Source: Hyphomicrobiales bacterium
GTDB taxonomy: Bacteria; Pseudomonadota; Alphaproteobacteria; Rhizobiales; Rhizobiaceae
NCBI GenBank assembly: GCA_900472925.1
Contig: UCJU01000012.1
Coordinates: 80,740 to 144,739 of the forward strand
Direction of reading: 5' to 3'
Length of the DNA: 64,000 bases
In this document: positions 32,801 to 40,856 of the stretch, one piece after another
Layout of the letters: each line of letters starts with the position of its first letter
Numbering within the stretch: position 1 is the stretch's first letter
Translations under genes and position numbers: made by a program
The notes under the pieces: generated by a model
What the model saw: the letters and a program-made list of their open reading frames with translations, nothing else
Databases searched by the model: none
Told to the model about the DNA's origin: nothing

Positions 32801-32993
32801 CCACGAATTCCGAGCGCAAAACACGCGCCGAACGACGGGTCGGGACATAGATGGTGACTTTGGCGAGCGAGAGCGGATCGGCGGCATCGTAGCGAAAGCC
32901 GGGTGTCAGCCTGCCATCGCAAAGCGCTGCGGCCAGCGTTCTTAGGAACGGCGTTCCCGGGGCGATGGTTAGAATACGCTTGGCATGCGCCAC
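29817..32993 (-). CDS. addB: double-strand break repair protein AddB
   Basis: Partner subunit of AddA. The 1058 residues are the alphaproteobacterial AddB type: an inactivated helicase-like N-terminal region starting AKRILTIAPGTPFLRTLA, and a C-terminal PD-(D/E)xK nuclease domain (about 770-1000) with RGTLYHRIMETY, IRLTGVADRIDI and ADIIDYKTGLSPS. The start ATG 32993 lies 25 bases after the MurU-like gene. It is part of the leftward run divL-tsaE-MurU-addB-addA. Confidence 0.95.
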   Translation of the reverse strand: MAHAKRILTIAPGTPFLRTLAAALCDGRLTPGFRYDAADPLSLAKVTIYVPTRRSARVLRSEFVDLLGGKSAILPIIRPLGETDDDSGFFDVETPATIDLAPPISSTGRLVELARLILAWRNSLPDAIRAVHSESPLVAPASPADAIWLARSLGEVIDAMDTEDRDWDALSKLDTADHAQWWQLTADFLKIASVFWPARLEELNKSSAGRHRNAILRAEAERLTKIGSDDPIIVAGSTGSIPAAADLIASVASLPQGTVVLPGLDIEMPEDQWQSINESPDDPSSRTHSQYGLFVLLQKLGVSRNEAEQIGMLDSDLQNRAAIFSTALAPAKATSEWNEWRSEKSDAFFNDAFENASIIEAANEREEATAIAIALRLALQKPGTGGQSQAALITPDRGLARRVATELARFGIEADDSAGTPLSATPQAGLLMLALEAILRPGDPVAVMSLLKHPLARFGLSEEAVSQAVAALELLALRGGRTETTLDTLEALLQQQLTLHTNDRHPPQWRKSLAEGADFAAAELARRINTAIQPLDAAFIRKDPVTGRLTARLTLADWAERTGRVIEAICIDERGDLANLWSHEAGEKLSGLLSELMECGSVLEADGPQWIDIMTALIAGESIKPRAMRHPRVFIFGALEARLQSVDTIIIGGLNEGIWPGQTANNPFLSRNMKTAIGLEPPERRIGQLAHDFEMANGTRHIFYTRSLRQGSTPAVASRWLQRLLALGGEEFAEMLKARGTAYRHWANMLDEGESQQPAKRPAPTPPAELQPKSYSFSEVGRLRRDPYSIYARRILKLDPLDEFNRDPGAADRGTLYHRIMETYSREGHVPGTPAAEEAMFRVLHACFDGENLPPHIDVVWRPRFEAVAREFLKWEKDRRALVKRSHIEARAGQEIPEAGIRLTGVADRIDIKTSGKADIIDYKTGLSPSVKQARSLLDPQLALEAAALMRGAFRDTGSPVPEDLIYVRLRPGERFGADTINNEHAKATAKVAPKSAMELATDSIDQLAKFVVSLREGKNGFVSRLIPEEQQAYGGEYDHLARVSEWSTAEPGDGDAE

Positions 32994-33018
32994 TGGGTCA
33001 TCTCACTTGTCGGTTGCT

Positions 33019-33738
33019 TTAGAGCATTGCGATGGTTCGTTCCGCATCTTCTATAGCATCCGGCGTGCCGACCGTAATCCATTGACCGGTCATTGACAGA
33101 CCAAAAAGGCGGTTTTGGGCAATCGCACGGTCGAAATATATGTTGAGATTGAACGCATCTGTGGGCGCGTCATCCAGAAGCCGCGTATCCATGGCGATCG
33201 CTCCGGCATAAACGACCGGACGCGGTTCGCCTTCATTGTAGCGCGTCAGGGCGCCATCATCGGCCAGGTTGAAATCCTTCTTGCCGTTATGGCCGGTGGT
33301 CCGGTCCATATCCACGCAAAGCAGCGCCATATCCATGGTCTCACGATCGAAGAACCGCGCAAGCTTTTGCAGATTGGTGGCTTCGCCAGGCATTTCGCCA
33401 ACCCAGAACAGGTCTGCATTCATGACCAGAACACGGCCGGGCTCCAGCAATTTCAGGCCCTTGGCAAGCCCCCCGCCGGAATTCATCAACTGGTCGCGCT
33501 CATCCGAGATCAGAATTTTTGCATCCTTGCGGGTGGCAAGATGCGCGACCATCTGGTCGGCGTGGTGGTGCACATTGACGCAGATGGTTTCCACACCCGC
33601 CGCGACCAGCGCATCGAGAACGTAGTCGATCATCGGGCGTCCAGTGATCCTCACCAAGGGCTTTGGGATCGTATCGGTGATGGGCCGCATTCTCGTACCG
33701 AGACCCGCTGCCAGCACCATGGCTTGTGTGATCGTCAT
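33019..33738 (-). CDS. MurU-like sugar-1-phosphate nucleotidyltransferase
   Basis: Nucleotidyltransferase of 239 residues with the signature MVLAAGLGTRMRPITDTIPK (about 6-25) and the metal-binding MNADLFW. The family includes MurU, which makes UDP-MurNAc from MurNAc-1-phosphate in peptidoglycan recycling. It lies 10 bases after a TsaE protein fused to an AmgK-like kinase, and AmgK supplies the MurNAc-1-phosphate for MurU in Pseudomonas, so this role is the best inference. ATG 33738 begins MTITQAMVLAAG; an upstream reading is not supported. Confidence 0.85.
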   Translation of the reverse strand: MTITQAMVLAAGLGTRMRPITDTIPKPLVRITGRPMIDYVLDALVAAGVETICVNVHHHADQMVAHLATRKDAKILISDERDQLMNSGGGLAKGLKLLEPGRVLVMNADLFWVGEMPGEATNLQKLARFFDRETMDMALLCVDMDRTTGHNGKKDFNLADDGALTRYNEGEPRPVVYAGAIAMDTRLLDDAPTDAFNLNIYFDRAIAQNRLFGLSMTGQWITVGTPDAIEDAERTIAML

Positions 33739-33748
33739 GGGAAACACT

Positions 33749-35263
33749 TCACTGTTGGTGGAGATCGACACCCGCGCTCTCAAACCAGTCGCGCAGGAGC
33801 ATAAGATCGGGATGCTCAAGCGCCGAGCGCAGATAGGAAAAGGTCCTCGGCATGTGTTTCATATAATGCGGCTTGCCATCGCGCGTCATCAACCGCACCC
33901 AGATGCCCACCAGCTTGCAATTGCGCTGCGCGGCCATGATGGCAAAGGCCTTCAGGAAGGCTTTCTCATCGAAAGCAGGATTTTGGCGCCGGATATCGAG
34001 ATAGTGCTCCACCAGCCGCGCTTGCATGTCCGGTGAAATCGTCACGCGGGCATCCTGAACGATGGAAGCAAGATCATAGGCCGTTGGCCCAATCATGGCA
34101 TCCTGAAAGTCGATGATACCCACCCGTTGAATGCCGGTTTTCTCGGCTTGCCAAATGATGTTGGGTGAATGGAAATCCCGTAGTAAAAGCCCGGTTTCGA
34201 CATCATCGAGTTTTTCGATGAGCTGATCCCAGACAGCAAAAAAGGTCTTCTTTTCGGTGTCTTTGGTTTCTTCACCACGGATATGCGGGAGATACCAGTC
34301 CAGCAGCAAAGACGTTTCGATCTTCATCGCATCCGCGTCGAAGGGCGAAATTTCGTAGGCCGCGCCATCTGCCAGTGTAATGCTGCCTGGGGTAGGGGTC
34401 TCATGGAGCGCGGCAAGGCAAGCGACACTTGCCAGATAGCGTTCTTCAATCGGGTTTCCTTGATCATCCAAAACGCCATCGCGACCGATGTCTTCCAGAA
34501 GCAGAATGCCCTGTTGCACATCCTGCGCGAGAATGGCGGGTGCGGAAAAACCCTTGTCGGTCAGATAGTGGTCGATCGCGATGAAAGGCGTGACTTCGCG
34601 AGCGAGATGTACGATTTCGGCGTAGGTTTTGCCATCCTGAATGACAGGTCCCCTCGGCGGTGGCTGCCAGTCCATCAGCAGGCACTGGCCGTCGGCGTCG
34701 CTGATCATTTCATAGGTGCGGTAAGCCGCATCGCCGCTGAAATATTGGCGGGAGGCATCCCCTTTGCCCTTCCGTTCAAGGAATTCGCCGATGGCACGCA
34801 CGCGCTCCAGCCGCGCTCTTTGCCTTGGCGGCGCATCGATTGTCGCCAGGCGGCCTTGGTCCTGATGCGCAAGCCGCAAAGTGATGGTGCTGTCTTTCGG
34901 AAGCTCGCTCGCAGCCATCTCCGGCCACTCAATCAGGCAAACACCGTCCGACAGCATCTCGTCTATGCCGAGCTCATCGAGTTCGGACACATCGGAGAGA
35001 CGGTAAAGGTCGAGATGCGCGACGGGAAAGCGAAGATCGTAAGATTGGACGATTGTGAAAGTCGGGCTTGGAACTTCGAGATATGGATTGCCGGCGATTG
35101 CCCGGATCAAGGCCCGTGCCAGTGTTGATTTTCCGGTGCCGAGATCGCCGATCAGCGCGATGCAATCTCCGGGTTTGACGGTCAGTGCCAGTTCCTCGCC
35201 CAGCCGGATGGTCTCGGCCTTATCAGCGAGGAACATAGAAAGAGGCAAAACCGCATCGTTCAT
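33749..35263 (-). CDS. tsaE: TsaE (tRNA threonylcarbamoyladenosine ATPase) fused to an AmgK-like sugar kinase
   Basis: Two-domain protein of 504 residues. Residues about 1-150 are TsaE, the ATPase of the t6A tRNA modification complex, with Walker A IGDLGTGKSTLARALIR, SPTFTIVQSYD and HLDLYRL. Residues about 165-504 are an aminoglycoside-phosphotransferase-type kinase: GDASRQYF at the start, the Brenner-like LLLRDFHSPNIIW (catalytic Asp, Asn) and IDFQDAMIGPTAYDLAS (metal Asp). The kinase half resembles AmgK, which phosphorylates MurNAc/GlcNAc at the anomeric carbon. It overlaps divL by four bases and precedes the MurU-like gene. Confidence 0.92.
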   Translation of the reverse strand: MNDAVLPLSMFLADKAETIRLGEELALTVKPGDCIALIGDLGTGKSTLARALIRAIAGNPYLEVPSPTFTIVQSYDLRFPVAHLDLYRLSDVSELDELGIDEMLSDGVCLIEWPEMAASELPKDSTITLRLAHQDQGRLATIDAPPRQRARLERVRAIGEFLERKGKGDASRQYFSGDAAYRTYEMISDADGQCLLMDWQPPPRGPVIQDGKTYAEIVHLAREVTPFIAIDHYLTDKGFSAPAILAQDVQQGILLLEDIGRDGVLDDQGNPIEERYLASVACLAALHETPTPGSITLADGAAYEISPFDADAMKIETSLLLDWYLPHIRGEETKDTEKKTFFAVWDQLIEKLDDVETGLLLRDFHSPNIIWQAEKTGIQRVGIIDFQDAMIGPTAYDLASIVQDARVTISPDMQARLVEHYLDIRRQNPAFDEKAFLKAFAIMAAQRNCKLVGIWVRLMTRDGKPHYMKHMPRTFSYLRSALEHPDLMLLRDWFESAGVDLHQQ

Positions 35264-37845
35264 TCGGCAGCAATGGAATGCGGTTGCGAACCGGATGGAA
35301 TGCGGCAGCTGACAACCGTGCCTTCACCCGGACGGCTGTCGATGGTGACATCGCCGCTGTGAAGGCTGACGAAGCTTTCAACGATGGAGAGGCCGAGGCC
35401 GGCGCCTGTGCGGCGTCCACCATTGCCGCGGGTCGAGAAGCGATCGAATACGGTTTTCAGCATATCTTCCGGAATGCCCGGACCCTGATCTGCCACGGAG
35501 AAGACGAAGTCGCCTTCGCTGCGTTGGCAGGTCAGCGTGATCGCCGATCCCTCCGGCGCGAAGTTGGCGGCGTTGGTCAACAGCTTTATGAGGATCTGCT
35601 TCAGACGCTGATGGTCGGCAACGATCGCGCCAAGATGTGCTGGGGCGACGATTTCCAACAAAACACCGCTTTCCTGCAAGCGATCTGTTATCTGCACCGA
35701 AACATCCGCAAGAAGCTCGTTCAGATCGTTTTCGGTATAGTTGAGATGCATGATACCAGCGTCAACTGTGGCCAGATCGAGAATGTCATTGACGATCGTC
35801 AGCAGCACTGACGAGGACGTGGAGATGTGATCGAGATATTCTGCCTGACGTGCACTGAGCTCGCCAATGCCGGGCGTTTTCAGAAGATCCGTAAAGCCAA
35901 TGATGTTGGTCAAGGGCGAGCGAAGCTCATAGGAGACGTGCTGAACGAAGTCGTTTTTCAGCTCATCCGCCTTGCGCAGCGCCTCGTTCTTTTCCTTCAG
36001 AGCACGTTCGGCGCGCACGCTATCCGTCATGTTGACGAAGGTCAGCATGGTCTGCGAATCCGGCAAAGGAATGATGGCGTAATCCAGCACCAGACCGGAC
36101 AGAAGCTCGAGCGTGCCCTGTTTTGACAGGCGTTCATCATCGAAACTTGTGATGAACTGACTGAAAGCGCGCCAGCCATCCGGCCCCTCATAGGACTGTG
36201 AGCAGGCTTCTTCGATAGAGCGGATATGCTTTCCGGCCTCGGCTTCCTCGCCAGTGATGGCCCACAGCGCACGGAAAGCGGGGTTCGACAGGCGGATGCG
36301 TCCGTCTGCCCCGAACACGGCTACACCTTCGGAAAGATGGTCGATGGTTTCGCCCTGAACCTTGACCAGCGTGTTGTAACGCATTTGCAGGTCGACCTGC
36401 TCGGTCAGGTTTTCAAACACCCAGGTTGCGCCACCCTGCGGATGCGCCGTCGCGATGACGCGCAGGGTTTGTCCGTTCGGTAAATGCCAGAGGTCGGTTT
36501 TCGTATCGAGGGACCGATAGACGGCGAGAGCCGTCTCTTTCCAGCTCTTCCAGTTCAACTGTTCGGGCAGTTTGCCGTCTGAACGCAGGCGATCCAGAAG
36601 CTCGGAATTGTCAGGCTTGGATTCCAACAGAACCAGATCGAGGCCCCAAAGGCTGACGAAAGCCTGATTGTAGAATTGCAGGCGCTGTCGGCCATCAAAG
36701 ATGGCGACCGGTGTTGCCAGATGATCGAGCGTTTCAGCGTGGCTTTTCAGCGTGCGCTTCAACTCTTCACGAACGGTTTCGGCTTCCGTCGTGTCGATGG
36801 CGATACCCGCTGAACCGCCCGGCGTCTTGATGTCGACCACATCGAAAAATGTTCGGTTGCCGGAAACGACCGTGGAGATGCGGTCGTGATAGGGCGATTC
36901 AGGTGTGGCGCTTGCGCGGATTTTCTGACGCGTGACCGTGTTCAGCAATTCGCGCTGTTCGGTCACGGCTTCCTGCGGATTGCGAGCGTCGACGCCCTGT
37001 GCATAGGCATGGTTCACCCATGTCAGCGCGCCATCGGAATTGCGTCGCCAGACGGGCTGCTCGATGCTGTCGAGAAGGTCCTGGAATGTCGAGATCGAAG
37101 AGACCAGGCGCTCACGCTCGACTTTCAGGTTGGCGAGTTCGGCGCGCAGATTGTTGAGCGCCACGAAGCGGGCAAACGCCTTGCCGCCGGAGACGCGTCC
37201 TTGGACTTCTATCACTTCGCCACGTTGCGTCTCGACGGTCAGATCGAAACTCTGCGCGTGGCTGCGCAGCCTTTCAATGGCTTTTTCAAGCGGAGCAGCG
37301 GATGCGGGTCGAAGCCAGCGGCCAAACGCCAGAAAATCGTGGTCGGCCTGCGGAACGCCAGTTTCAGGCGGCAACTGGCCGATGAATTCTGCCCGTGGGC
37401 TGGAACTTTCCCAAATGACGATCCGCCGGGACTTATCCGCAATCAGCGCTTCGTATTTGGAAATCTTGGCATTGGCTTCGGAGAGAGCTGCTTTGAATTC
37501 GTTTGTTTCAGCTTCGATATTGCCGCGTTGGCGAACAAGCCAGACGATTGAAAAGAGCGTGGCGGAGACGACGCCTATAAACAGGGAATAGGTTATGGTC
37601 TCTGAAGACGAGAACAGGCGTTCTCCAGTCTGCAGAACCTTGTTTTGCTGTGCATGGGCGACAGCCGCAAATCCGCTCAGGACAGTTCCCGCCATGAGGA
37701 CGGAAAGTGTCTTTGCCTTGTCGCGAAGGAGGCTCACCGTCCCCGCAAAGGAAGTCGTCAACCACTTATATACCGGCGCATCCAAGCTGCCCGGCTCATC
37801 GTCGTTTTTCGCCCGCTTTTGCGCGCGTGAATTGTCTACCGTCAT
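35260..37845 (-). CDS. divL: DivL-type PAS sensor kinase with Tyr in place of the phosphoacceptor His
   Basis: Membrane-bound cell-cycle regulator of 861 residues. Order: N-terminal hydrophobic segments (about 45-64 and 86-104), a helical region, several PAS-like domains (about 250-600), a dimerisation domain and a GHKL ATPase (LTNAANFAPEGSAITL, ADQGPGIPEDML, GAGLGLSIVESFV). The H-box reads HVSYELRSPL, with Tyr639 where kinases have His; this is the hallmark of DivL, which binds DivK and controls CckA and hence CtrA in alphaproteobacteria. It heads the leftward operon with tsaE, and the ahcY terminator lies upstream of it at 37981-38004. Confidence 0.9.
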   Translation of the reverse strand: MTVDNSRAQKRAKNDDEPGSLDAPVYKWLTTSFAGTVSLLRDKAKTLSVLMAGTVLSGFAAVAHAQQNKVLQTGERLFSSSETITYSLFIGVVSATLFSIVWLVRQRGNIEAETNEFKAALSEANAKISKYEALIADKSRRIVIWESSSPRAEFIGQLPPETGVPQADHDFLAFGRWLRPASAAPLEKAIERLRSHAQSFDLTVETQRGEVIEVQGRVSGGKAFARFVALNNLRAELANLKVERERLVSSISTFQDLLDSIEQPVWRRNSDGALTWVNHAYAQGVDARNPQEAVTEQRELLNTVTRQKIRASATPESPYHDRISTVVSGNRTFFDVVDIKTPGGSAGIAIDTTEAETVREELKRTLKSHAETLDHLATPVAIFDGRQRLQFYNQAFVSLWGLDLVLLESKPDNSELLDRLRSDGKLPEQLNWKSWKETALAVYRSLDTKTDLWHLPNGQTLRVIATAHPQGGATWVFENLTEQVDLQMRYNTLVKVQGETIDHLSEGVAVFGADGRIRLSNPAFRALWAITGEEAEAGKHIRSIEEACSQSYEGPDGWRAFSQFITSFDDERLSKQGTLELLSGLVLDYAIIPLPDSQTMLTFVNMTDSVRAERALKEKNEALRKADELKNDFVQHVSYELRSPLTNIIGFTDLLKTPGIGELSARQAEYLDHISTSSSVLLTIVNDILDLATVDAGIMHLNYTENDLNELLADVSVQITDRLQESGVLLEIVAPAHLGAIVADHQRLKQILIKLLTNAANFAPEGSAITLTCQRSEGDFVFSVADQGPGIPEDMLKTVFDRFSTRGNGGRRTGAGLGLSIVESFVSLHSGDVTIDSRPGEGTVVSCRIPSGSQPHSIAAE

Positions 37846-37980
37846 CCCCGGTCTGTCTCCGTCCTATGTGCCGCATCTTCGACAAGACATCCCATTTCCG
37901 CACGCATGCCCGCGCACGAATCAAGTCTTGAGACAATACCGCCTTCGGAAACCCCCGGAAAGGGATGGGCGAAAAAGAAA

Positions 37981-38004
37981 TGGCGGGCTTTGTCAAGCCC
38001 GCCA
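37981..38004 (-). terminator. terminator after ahcY
   Basis: Perfect 10-base-pair stem TGGCGGGCTT / AAGCCCGCCA with a 4-base loop. Read on the minus strand it is followed by TTTCTTTTTC. It lies between the ahcY stop and the divL start. Confidence 0.9.
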
Positions 38005-38046
38005 TAACCACATCTAGTGTTTTATATGTGGATATTAACCATACAA

Positions 38047-39447
38047 TCAATATCTGTAGTGTTCGGCCTTAAATGGACCTGTCTTGGACACGCCAATATA
38101 ATCTGCCTGCATGTCAGAAAGTTCTGTCAGCTTGACGCCCAACTTCTCCAAATGCAGACGGGCAACCTTCTCGTCCAGGTGCTTTGGCAGGACATAGACG
38201 TCGTTTTTGTACTCGCCCTGCTTGGTGAAGAGCTCGATCTGGCCGAGAACCTGGTTGGTGAACGACGCAGACATGACGAAAGATGGATGGCCTGTGGCAT
38301 TACCGAGGTTCAGCAAGCGTCCCTCAGACAGAAGGATCATACGGTTGCCCTTGGCGAACTCGATGAGGTCGACCTGTGGCTTGACGTTGGTCCACTTCAG
38401 GTTCTTGAGAGCAGCGACCTGAATTTCGTTGTCGAAGTGGCCGATATTGCCGACGATCGCCATGTCCTTCATCTCGCGCATATGCTCGATGCGAATGACG
38501 TCCTTGTTGCCTGTGGTCGTGATGAAGATGTCGGCGGAAGCAACGACGTCTTCCAGACGAACGACTTCGAAACCGTCCATGGCAGCCTGAAGCGCGCAGA
38601 TCGGGTCGATTTCGGTGACCTTGACGCGAGCACCAGCACCCTGAAGCGAAGCCGCAGAACCCTTGCCGACATCACCGTAACCGCAGACGACGGCAACCTT
38701 GCCAGCCATCATCACGTCGGTTGCGCGGCGGATGCCGTCGACCAGCGATTCCTTGCAGCCATATTTGTTGTCGAACTTCGACTTTGTGACGCTGTCGTTG
38801 ACATTGATGGCAGGGAAAGGCAGCAGGCCTTTCTTGCTCAGGTCGTAGAGACGGTGAACGCCTGTCGTGGTTTCTTCAGTCACGCCCTTGATGGCATCAC
38901 GCTGCTTGGTGAACCAGCCCGGCGAAGCGGCAAGACGCTTCTTGATCTGCGCGATGAGGATTTCTTCTTCTTCCGATGTCGGGTTGGACAGGACGTCCTC
39001 GCCAGCTTCGGCGCGGGCGCCGAGGAGGATGTACATGGTGGCGTCGCCACCATCATCCAGGATCATGTTGGACAAGCCACCATCGGTCCACTGGAAGATC
39101 TTGTCGGTGTATTCCCAATATTCGGTCAGGCTTTCACCCTTGACTGCGAAAACCGGAATGCCGGTTTCCGCAATGGCCGCAGCCGCATGGTCCTGGGTGG
39201 AAAAGATATTGCAGGACGCCCAACGAATGTCGGCACCCAGTTCCTTCAGCGTCTCGATGAGAACAGCCGTCTGAATGGTCATGTGCAGGGAGCCGGAAAT
39301 CCGTGCACCCTTCAAAGGCTTGGTCTGGCCGAATTCTTCGCGGCAGGACATCAGGCCCGGCATTTCGGTTTCAGCGATGTCCAGTTCCTTGCGGCCGTAG
39401 GCTGCAAGGTTGATATCGGCAACAATATAGTCTTTTTCAGCACTCAT
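38047..39447 (-). CDS. ahcY: adenosylhomocysteinase
   Basis: Hydrolyses S-adenosylhomocysteine to adenosine and homocysteine, clearing the inhibitor left by methyltransferases. The 466 residues match the bacterial form. Visible are [34 protein letters not shown], the NAD-binding [12 protein letters not shown], and the C-terminal [10 protein letters not shown] terminator lies after it and a palindromic candidate operator 90-115 bases before the start. It is a single transcription unit, separated from the HPr gene by 127 bases. Confidence 0.98.
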   Translation of the reverse strand: MSAEKDYIVADINLAAYGRKELDIAETEMPGLMSCREEFGQTKPLKGARISGSLHMTIQTAVLIETLKELGADIRWASCNIFSTQDHAAAAIAETGIPVFAVKGESLTEYWEYTDKIFQWTDGGLSNMILDDGGDATMYILLGARAEAGEDVLSNPTSEEEEILIAQIKKRLAASPGWFTKQRDAIKGVTEETTTGVHRLYDLSKKGLLPFPAINVNDSVTKSKFDNKYGCKESLVDGIRRATDVMMAGKVAVVCGYGDVGKGSAASLQGAGARVKVTEIDPICALQAAMDGFEVVRLEDVVASADIFITTTGNKDVIRIEHMREMKDMAIVGNIGHFDNEIQVAALKNLKWTNVKPQVDLIEFAKGNRMILLSEGRLLNLGNATGHPSFVMSASFTNQVLGQIELFTKQGEYKNDVYVLPKHLDEKVARLHLEKLGVKLTELSDMQADYIGVSKTGPFKAEHYRY

Positions 39448-39536
39448 GCTTATCTCCTGCTCAAAGGTGGCAGGGACGAACCGCTGCCTTAAAGATAGCT
39501 GCGGTTTATCAGGCTGAGATCAATCTGGCAATAATG

Positions 39537-39564
39537 ATATAAAGAAGTCTTTATGTCTTTATAT
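39537..39564 (-). promoter_or_regulatory. candidate operator upstream of ahcY
   Basis: ATAAAGA-AG-TCTTTAT (39539-39554) is a perfect 7-base inverted repeat with a 2-base spacer. A second right arm TCTTTATAT follows at 39556-39564. It lies about 90-115 bases upstream of the ahcY ATG. The position fits a repressor site; SahR (an ArsR-family SAH sensor) controls ahcY in many Proteobacteria, but I cannot confirm that this is its motif. Confidence 0.5.
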
Positions 39565-39574
39565 GTCGTGGTTA

Positions 39575-39850
39575 TCAAACCTCTTCGCCGAAACGGTCTG
39601 CAACCAGTGTCTCGAGGGCTGCCAAGGCTTCCTCAGCCTGATTGCCGCTGGCTTCGACAACAACCGTACAGCCTGGGCTGGCTGCCAGCATCATCAGCCC
39701 CATGATAGAGGTACCGCCAACGGTCATGCCATCTTTGGAAACAGTGATTTGCGCATCGAAGCCGTCAACCATTTGGACGAACTTCGCAGATGCGCGCGCG
39801 TGAAGGCCGCGCTTGTTGACGATCAGCAGTTCCCGCGAAAGAGGCGACAT
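39575..39850 (-). CDS. ptsH: HPr phosphocarrier protein of the nitrogen/regulatory PTS
   Basis: Phosphocarrier of 91 residues. The phosphorylated His is His17 in NKRGLHARASAKF; the regulatory Ser region GGTSIMGLMMLAASPG, the target of HprK, is present. With EIIA and HprK it forms an incomplete PTS without sugar transporters, which in Rhizobiaceae has regulatory roles. It lies 14 bases after the EIIA gene and is the last of the run chvI-chvG-hprK-EIIA-HPr. Confidence 0.95.
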   Translation of the reverse strand: MSPLSRELLIVNKRGLHARASAKFVQMVDGFDAQITVSKDGMTVGGTSIMGLMMLAASPGCTVVVEASGNQAEEALAALETLVADRFGEEV

Positions 39851-39864
39851 TCAAATGAACTTCT

Positions 39865-40266
39865 TTATTTGCCGCTGAGAACGCGGCTGGCGACATTGAT
39901 ATATTTTCTGCCAGCATCCGAGGCCTCCTGCAAGGCCTTCTCCATGTTATCTTCGGTGCGAATGCCCGCAAGTTTGATGAGCATGGGCAGATTGACGCCT
40001 GCGATGACTTCGACATTGCCATTGTGCATAACTGAAATGGCCAGATTGGAAGGCGTACCGCCGAACATATCGGTCAGAATAATGACGCCGTTACCATCAT
40101 TGGCGCGCTCCACGGCATCAAGAATATCCTGCCGGCGCTGATCCATGTCGTCCTCAGGACCGATGCACACCGTCTCGATCAATTTCTGAGGACCGACCAC
40201 ATGCTCTACCGCGTGCCGGAATTCCTCAGCCAGCTTGCCATGAGTGACAAGCACTAGTCCGATCAT
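39865..40266 (-). CDS. PTS EIIA component, mannose family
   Basis: Protein of 133 residues of the EIIA-Man fold with the phosphorylated His9 in LVLVTHGKLAEEF. DMFGGTPSNLAI is the family's second signature. No IIB or IIC gene accompanies it, so it is a regulatory phosphoacceptor receiving phosphate from HPr. It has AGGGAGC before ATG 40266. The 125-base gap to hprK (40267-40391) contains no gene. Confidence 0.93.
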   Translation of the reverse strand: MIGLVLVTHGKLAEEFRHAVEHVVGPQKLIETVCIGPEDDMDQRRQDILDAVERANDGNGVIILTDMFGGTPSNLAISVMHNGNVEVIAGVNLPMLIKLAGIRTEDNMEKALQEASDAGRKYINVASRVLSGK

Positions 40267-40391
40267 GAAATGCTCCCTTTCGCACGCACGTTAATTGCCG
40301 ACTATCGCAATGCCGCAATCATGTCTATCGGTGGGGGCACATCTTGATGAGGAAAATACGAAGCGCAAGCCCCAAATTGGCGGTTTTCCAT

Positions 40392-40856
40392 TCACATTCC
40401 CTTGGTCGTGAAAAGATTATGAGCAAGTGCAGCAAATTTTCCATACGGCATGATACTGTCACGTGGAATACGCAGCAAAGGCAGACGCGCACCGCCAATC
40501 AACTCCATCATCTCGTTTTCAGGCGGCAGACGCGGGCTGGTCGGGTGGGAGACTGAGGTTATCGCATAATGCATGGGTGCCTCTGCAAAGCTGTCCACAG
40601 AGATGATGCCGCTGCCGCGCAGTTCCAAAAGTCCCGCGATCGGTTCTGGTCTTCCTGCGATCACCGAGCCGTCTCGGACGGTGATAAAGACCTGATCGTC
40701 GGCAACAAGCGCTACCTTAAGGCCGCACCGCTCAGCCTCTGTCAAAAAACTGAAAGCAAGCTCGCTTTTGCCACTGCCGGAAGGGCCGACGAACAAAAGC
40801 CCGGTCTGGCCGACAACGATGGCAGTGGCGTGAATATTGTTTGGCTCAGCGCTCAT
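40392..40856 (-). CDS. hprK: HPr kinase/phosphorylase, short alphaproteobacterial form
   Basis: Phosphorylates HPr on a Ser. At 154 residues it is half the Gram-positive length, lacking the N-terminal domain, which is the normal alphaproteobacterial form. P-loop GPSGSGKSEL lies at 24-33; VALVADDQVF holds the conserved acidic pair; GIISVDSFAEA follows, though the usual RG(I/L)G(I/L)xxV motif is modified. The start ATG 40856 overlaps the chvG stop by 11 bases, so the kinase gene is coupled to the ChvG sensor. Confidence 0.94.
   Translation of the reverse strand: MSAEPNNIHATAIVVGQTGLLFVGPSGSGKSELAFSFLTEAERCGLKVALVADDQVFITVRDGSVIAGRPEPIAGLLELRGSGIISVDSFAEAPMHYAITSVSHPTSPRLPPENEMMELIGGARLPLLRIPRDSIMPYGKFAALAHNLFTTKGM

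Noticed and set aside
38017..39492. 491-codon open frame opposite ahcY
   Set aside because: Shadow of ahcY; its reading matches nothing recognisable and would run through the ahcY terminator.
39448..39574. S-adenosylhomocysteine riboswitch upstream of ahcY
   Set aside because: I could not find a GC-rich pseudoknotted leader; the region is AT-rich and is better explained by a protein operator.
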